Assembly (NCBI RefSeq): GCF_037963765.1
Contig: NZ_CP150166.1
Coordinates: 3,107,501-3,171,500, forward strand
DNA length: 64,000 nucleotides
Source: Sporosarcina sp. FSL W8-0480
GTDB taxonomy: Bacteria; Bacillota; Bacilli; Bacillales_A; Planococcaceae
Direction: 5' to 3'
In this document: in pieces, positions 60,691 through 64,000 of the stretch
Layout: each line of letters opens with the position of its first letter
How positions within the stretch are numbered: position 1 is the first letter of the stretch
Notes under the pieces: generated by a model
Told to the model about the DNA's origin: nothing
What the model saw: only the letters and a program-made list of their open reading frames with translations
Databases searched by the model: none
Made by a program: the position numbers and the translations under genes

Positions 60691-63465
60691 TTACTTTATT
60701 GCCATTGTACGATGCAAGAATACCGAGAAATCAGCTCTGCTGATGTTTTGCGCAGGTCCGTACTTCCCTCCGCCAATACCTTGGGTAATATTGTTAAATG
60801 CCAGGGAATTGATAGCGTCTTTTGCGAAGCTGCCATTGCTGTCCGTGAAGTGATTCTTGTCGCTAAGCGGTAGCTTGAATCCTCTTTGTAGGATGGCCGC
60901 CATCTCAGCACGAGTCAACTTACCGTTCGGGTCGAATTTCGTTCCTTTTTCCTTCCCATTAATAATGCCTGCGTTTGCGACAGCCGCCACTTCTTTATAG
61001 AACGTCATTGTCGGAGCCATGTCTTCGAAACCTGGATCCGTCACGTTGTCTGTTGGTAGCTTAAGTGCTCTTGCCAGTAAGATTGCAGCTTGCTGTCTCG
61101 TCAACTCTTCGTATGGACCGAAGTTCCCGTCAGCGAAGCCTGCAATGACGCCTTGGTTCACGAGTGACGTGATTTCACCTTCAGCACGGAACGTGAGTCC
61201 TGTGTCTTTGAAGAGAGCTTCTTTGTAACTGTTCGCGAAGACCGCTTTCAGGTCATCGATTCGGATGCTGCCTTTTGTTTTCAGACTGTCTGTCGGCTGT
61301 GCGATATAAATTTGCTTGAGTGATAGATTACCAGTTACACCTGCAGGGATAGTAGCTGTCACATAGTTCCAGCCAAGCCATTTCAAGCCGTTTTCCGGCG
61401 TGAAGTCGACAACGTACTCTTTGCCCTGGCCATCCTGGATGCGTCCACGTAGCCAAGTGTTACCTGCATCTCCATAGACACGAGCTGTGATCTTAACTGG
61501 AGTACCAGTTAGGCTTACGGGTGTCTTCGCATCGATATAAGCAGCTGAAGTTCCTGTTGTTCCAGTAAAATCATATGTGAGCTTTAATGAGCCGTTACCT
61601 TCGAATGCAGGCTCTTTATCACTGTTCATTGAAAGTGTTGCTTTACCGTTTGTTGCTGATGCTGTCCAGTTGTTCAAGGATTCCATTTTATCCACTCTGG
61701 AGTAGTCGCCTGTAATTGTTACTGGTATGGAGATTGTTTTGCCGCCTAATGTTGCTGTTACAGAGCCTGTGCCTTCTTTGGATCCCGCTGTGAATGTGCC
61801 ATTTGCCGTGATTGTCCCGATACTATCAGCTGCACTCCATTTAACGAGAGCCGGGTCAAAGATGACTTCCCTGTTTTTAGCGTCGAAAGCTTTTACAGTT
61901 AATGTAGTTGAGCCATTTTTTCTAACCTCGAATGACGGGCTTGAAGGCTGAACTGTATGGATAGATTCAACTACTTCAAAAGGTATATTTGCTGTTGCGT
62001 TATTGTACTGAGCAGTGATTGAGCCTGCTCCAGCTTTTTGAGCTGTAAATTCAAGGCCGTTTGTTGAGATTAGCCCTTGAGGTGAGCTTAGCTTGACATC
62101 CGCTTTATTGAATGTGACTGGATTGTAGTAGTTGTCCATCACGTAATCTACTAAAACTGAACCTTTCGTCCCTTTTAAATAGACTCCAGGTTTTGACAGA
62201 TGTGCTCCGACTGTTGTCGGTGTCCCTACTGGTGCTTTTGATACTGCGAAAAGTGCAGTGGAGACGGAGCGCTCTCTGCCGTCTGATGGTTTATTGAATA
62301 GGGAGACGTTGAAGTCCCCAGGCTTACGGACAGCCATCGTCGTGGAGCCGCCACCATCCAAGTTAAGCGCTTGGTGCGCGCCGATCGACACAAGGTATTC
62401 CGCGAATTCCCTCATGTTTTGTCCACGGCTATAGCCGGATTGTCTTCCGTCTACAGTAACCATGAATACTTTTGTTCCTGTTTTATCGATCGCAATCGCC
62501 GTACGTGGTGCGCGTTCCGTTGCACGGTCACTGTTCGGATCGATTCCAAGATTCACTTTGCCGTCTTTGACAAGTTCAGGACCGGACGTAAGCATGAATG
62601 ATGCGCCTTTCCATTTGTCGTCGATATCGGCAGTGATGGAGATTGTTTCACCGATTCCGATGTCCTTGATAAGTTGCATCGCTTCCCCGTGTGCTGACAG
62701 GACGAATCCGTCTTTCGGGATAGTGGAAGCTGTCGGGTTGTTGCGTTCCCGGATTTTTGTTACTTTACCTGTTACTGTTTCCCCGAAGTTAAGGGCTGTT
62801 CCGCCTGTAACGCCTTCAATGACGAGTTCGATTCCAAGTGCGTTAGTTTCAGTAGTTGGTTTCGGGTAAAGTGGTGTATAAAGGATTAAGTTGTCATTCG
62901 AACGGTGCTTGTCCGTTGAAGTGATCGGGTAATCTTGTCCATTATGATTGAATGATAGACTTAAGTTATACGAATCTATCTTTCCTTTATTAGTGCTGTC
63001 GATACCGAATGCAATCGGTTGGTTGACGTATTGGTCTCTACCGGATGCGATGATTCCCGCGTTCATGAGTCTATCGCGGTAGGCGATGAGATACATTGGT
63101 AGGTAGCCTTGGTCAGATCCCCAGAAGAATGAACCGTTGATCGCACCTGCTACTTGCTGGCCTAATGCAGTGTATGCGTTTGCTTGGCTTGTAGTAGTTG
63201 CGAGTTTGCTAAGCGGCGTCGGAATGCTGACGTCGATTGTTGTGAATGGGTCGTTCAGGTCAACGATTAACTGTTTAAATGCTTGAGCCTCATTGTTTAC
63301 TATTGTGTTCGTAGATTCATATTGGACACCTTGTGAGATTTTAGTAGATTCCGTGATAGGTGCCGCTGTCGTATTTGGTGTTTCTGCTAATGCGAGATTT
63401 GGTATTAATAGAAAAATCACAAGAAGTAGGGTGCTGAGTTTCGACAGTTGTTTACGTTTATGCAA
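60691..63465 (-). CDS. Surface protein: phosphodiester glycosidase domain, Ig-like region and three SLH domains
   Basis: 924 residues, TTG start (AAAGGGG 9 bases upstream). Signal peptide ends near LALAE. Residues about 60-410 form a NAGPA-type phosphodiester glycosidase domain: AGAINGSFFW, SFMLTSGPELVKDG, PRTAIAIDKTGTKVFMVTVD, and ALNLDGGGSTTMAV. Beta-rich bacterial Ig-like repeats follow (about 420-590), then a carbohydrate-binding-like domain (about 595-745), then three SLH domains to the end (VIAGFADGNFGPYEELTRQQ, IINGKEKGTKFDPNGKLTRAEMA, ITQGIGGGKYGPAQNISRAD). SLH domains bind pyruvylated wall polymer. It may trim or bind the capsule or teichoic-acid-like polymers. Confidence 0.92.
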   Translation of the reverse strand: MHKRKQLSKLSTLLLVIFLLIPNLALAETPNTTAAPITESTKISQGVQYESTNTIVNNEAQAFKQLIVDLNDPFTTIDVSIPTPLSKLATTTSQANAYTALGQQVAGAINGSFFWGSDQGYLPMYLIAYRDRLMNAGIIASGRDQYVNQPIAFGIDSTNKGKIDSYNLSLSFNHNGQDYPITSTDKHRSNDNLILYTPLYPKPTTETNALGIELVIEGVTGGTALNFGETVTGKVTKIRERNNPTASTIPKDGFVLSAHGEAMQLIKDIGIGETISITADIDDKWKGASFMLTSGPELVKDGKVNLGIDPNSDRATERAPRTAIAIDKTGTKVFMVTVDGRQSGYSRGQNMREFAEYLVSIGAHQALNLDGGGSTTMAVRKPGDFNVSLFNKPSDGRERSVSTALFAVSKAPVGTPTTVGAHLSKPGVYLKGTKGSVLVDYVMDNYYNPVTFNKADVKLSSPQGLISTNGLEFTAQKAGAGSITAQYNNATANIPFEVVESIHTVQPSSPSFEVRKNGSTTLTVKAFDAKNREVIFDPALVKWSAADSIGTITANGTFTAGSKEGTGSVTATLGGKTISIPVTITGDYSRVDKMESLNNWTASATNGKATLSMNSDKEPAFEGNGSLKLTYDFTGTTGTSAAYIDAKTPVSLTGTPVKITARVYGDAGNTWLRGRIQDGQGKEYVVDFTPENGLKWLGWNYVTATIPAGVTGNLSLKQIYIAQPTDSLKTKGSIRIDDLKAVFANSYKEALFKDTGLTFRAEGEITSLVNQGVIAGFADGNFGPYEELTRQQAAILLARALKLPTDNVTDPGFEDMAPTMTFYKEVAAVANAGIINGKEKGTKFDPNGKLTRAEMAAILQRGFKLPLSDKNHFTDSNGSFAKDAINSLAFNNITQGIGGGKYGPAQNISRADFSVFLHRTMAIK

Positions 63466-63604
63466 TTATTCATTCCCCTTTGTTAGTTGATGTATGTTCA
63501 TTATAATCTCTTATCCTTTTATTTGTATAGTAATGGGAGATTTTCGTTCTAATAGACTACTAAAAAAAGAAAGTCCGGAGGACTGCCTAATACTGTTGAT
63601 TTGC

Positions 63605-63723
63605 ACTTCAGGCGGACGCTTTCCGCGGGCACGGCTTCAGCCGCTTCCCTCGCTGCGCTCAGTCCAGGGTCTTCAGCTCGCGCTGTTCCCGCTGGAGTCG
63701 CCGCCTTACGTTCCAATCAACGG
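63605..63723. repeat. GC-rich structured repeat, copy 2
   Basis: Shares GGCGGACGCTTTCCGCGGGC and CCCGCTGGAGTCGCCGCCTT with copy 1 at 59504-59628; AGGCGG (63610-63615) pairs with CCGCCT (63701-63706). Overlapping short frames are artefacts of high GC. Confidence 0.8.
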
Positions 63724-63770
63724 AAACTCCATCTAAACACCACAGAGTGTCAGGCGCGGAGAATCCGCTC

Positions 63771-63836
63771 TCAGGGAGGAAGAACGAGCTCTTGAGCTGG
63801 AAGAATGAGCTCACGAGAGAAACAATGAGCTCTTGG
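63771..63836. repeat. Degenerate units of the 41-bp repeat family
   Basis: GAGCTCTTGAGCTGGAAGAA, TGAGCTCACGAGAGAAACAA, TGAGCTCTTGGGC: about three 20-21-bp half units in the same phase as in the 750-954 array. Confidence 0.65.
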
Positions 63837-64000
63837 GCATTGAAGTGCTTTTAGATTGTCAAAGGCATTAGGCGCGAATCAGTGTGTGGAGATAATAGAG
63901 AGTAACCGCGGGCAGAAAAGACCAGGTACGCGGAAGGGTAATGTTTTCTCATAGGAGTATTTTGACGCGCTTAATGCCTTTAACAAATTAGGGTTTATTA

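Larger units (their letters stand above)
63466..64000. other. Upstream region of the SLH gene with repeats
   Basis: No gene. Contains the GC-rich repeat copy 2 and degenerate units of the 41-bp family (63771-63836); the last 160 bases show nothing recognisable. Confidence 0.5.

Noticed and set aside
63494-63795. Two short plus-strand frames with Arg/Ala/Pro-rich sequence
   Set aside because: Artefacts of the GC-rich repeat copy 2.

Overview
The window is chromosomal DNA of a low-GC Gram-positive bacterium of the order Bacillales, most likely Planococcaceae (Sporosarcina-like). Supporting this are strong AGGAGG-type ribosome binding sites, a ComK homologue, a YrdB-like and a UPF0316 protein, DUF4275, a CpsC/CpsD/CpsB tyrosine kinase module and an SLH-anchored surface protein. 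The genus is an inference.

Layout. 1-7.9 kb: end of an M24 peptidase gene and a UPF0316 gene, then a mosaic of repeats, an IS256-family element, a REP-associated tyrosine transposase (RAYT) with many cognate REP palindromes, an ART-like/DUF3990 two-gene module, a small zinc-ribbon protein and a lone SLATT membrane protein. 8-14.3 kb: an IS110-family element with a long structured 3' region, and a complete IS21-family element (istA-istB) that has jumped into codon 3-4 of an unknown gene behind an Mrr_N-like winged-helix gene. 14.2-21 kb: a defence island bounded by dead IS1182-like and IS66-like remnants. It holds a NERD protein, a GHKL-ATPase fused to a PD-(D/E)XK-like domain, and a Septu-type PtuA/PtuB pair. 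21.2-31.1 kb: a nine-gene minus-strand operon (CapA-like, SDR, M28 peptidase, TRAP transporter dctMQP, M20 peptidase, PanE-like reductase, OYE-family reductase) opposite a divergent LysR regulator; it looks like uptake and breakdown of an acidic amide or peptide-like compound. 32.4-35.4 kb: gene debris (AEC permease, M20 peptidase, small fragments) and DUF4275. 35.4-38.8 kb: a sigma-70-family factor, comK and three winged-helix paralogues in different states of decay. 39.3-41 kb: a phosphoribosyltransferase-like gene followed by a NADAR-family gene, a candidate conflict module. 41-42.4 kb: a truncated second IS21 copy fused in frame to a lipoprotein gene. 42.6-60.5 kb: a minus-strand capsule/exopolysaccharide cluster with its phosphoregulatory genes, a diNAc-bacillosamine pathway (PglF, E, D, C-like), uronic sugar enzymes, two glycosyltransferases, Wzx, Wzy, a TupA-like ATP-grasp enzyme and a CapK-like ligase. 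60.7-63.5 kb: a phosphodiester glycosidase/SLH surface protein.

The window is notable for its repeats: (i) REP palindromes with the RAYT that probably moves them, (ii) a 41-bp tandem repeat family, (iii) a roughly 115-nt hairpin element found just downstream of two unrelated transposase genes, with base changes that keep the stems paired, and (iv) a GC-rich structured repeat flanking the polysaccharide genes. The best candidates for undescribed systems are the NERD/GHKL-nuclease pair, the PRTase/NADAR pair (whose second gene has no ordinary start codon) and the hairpin element. All assignments come from reading sequence motifs; no database search was run.
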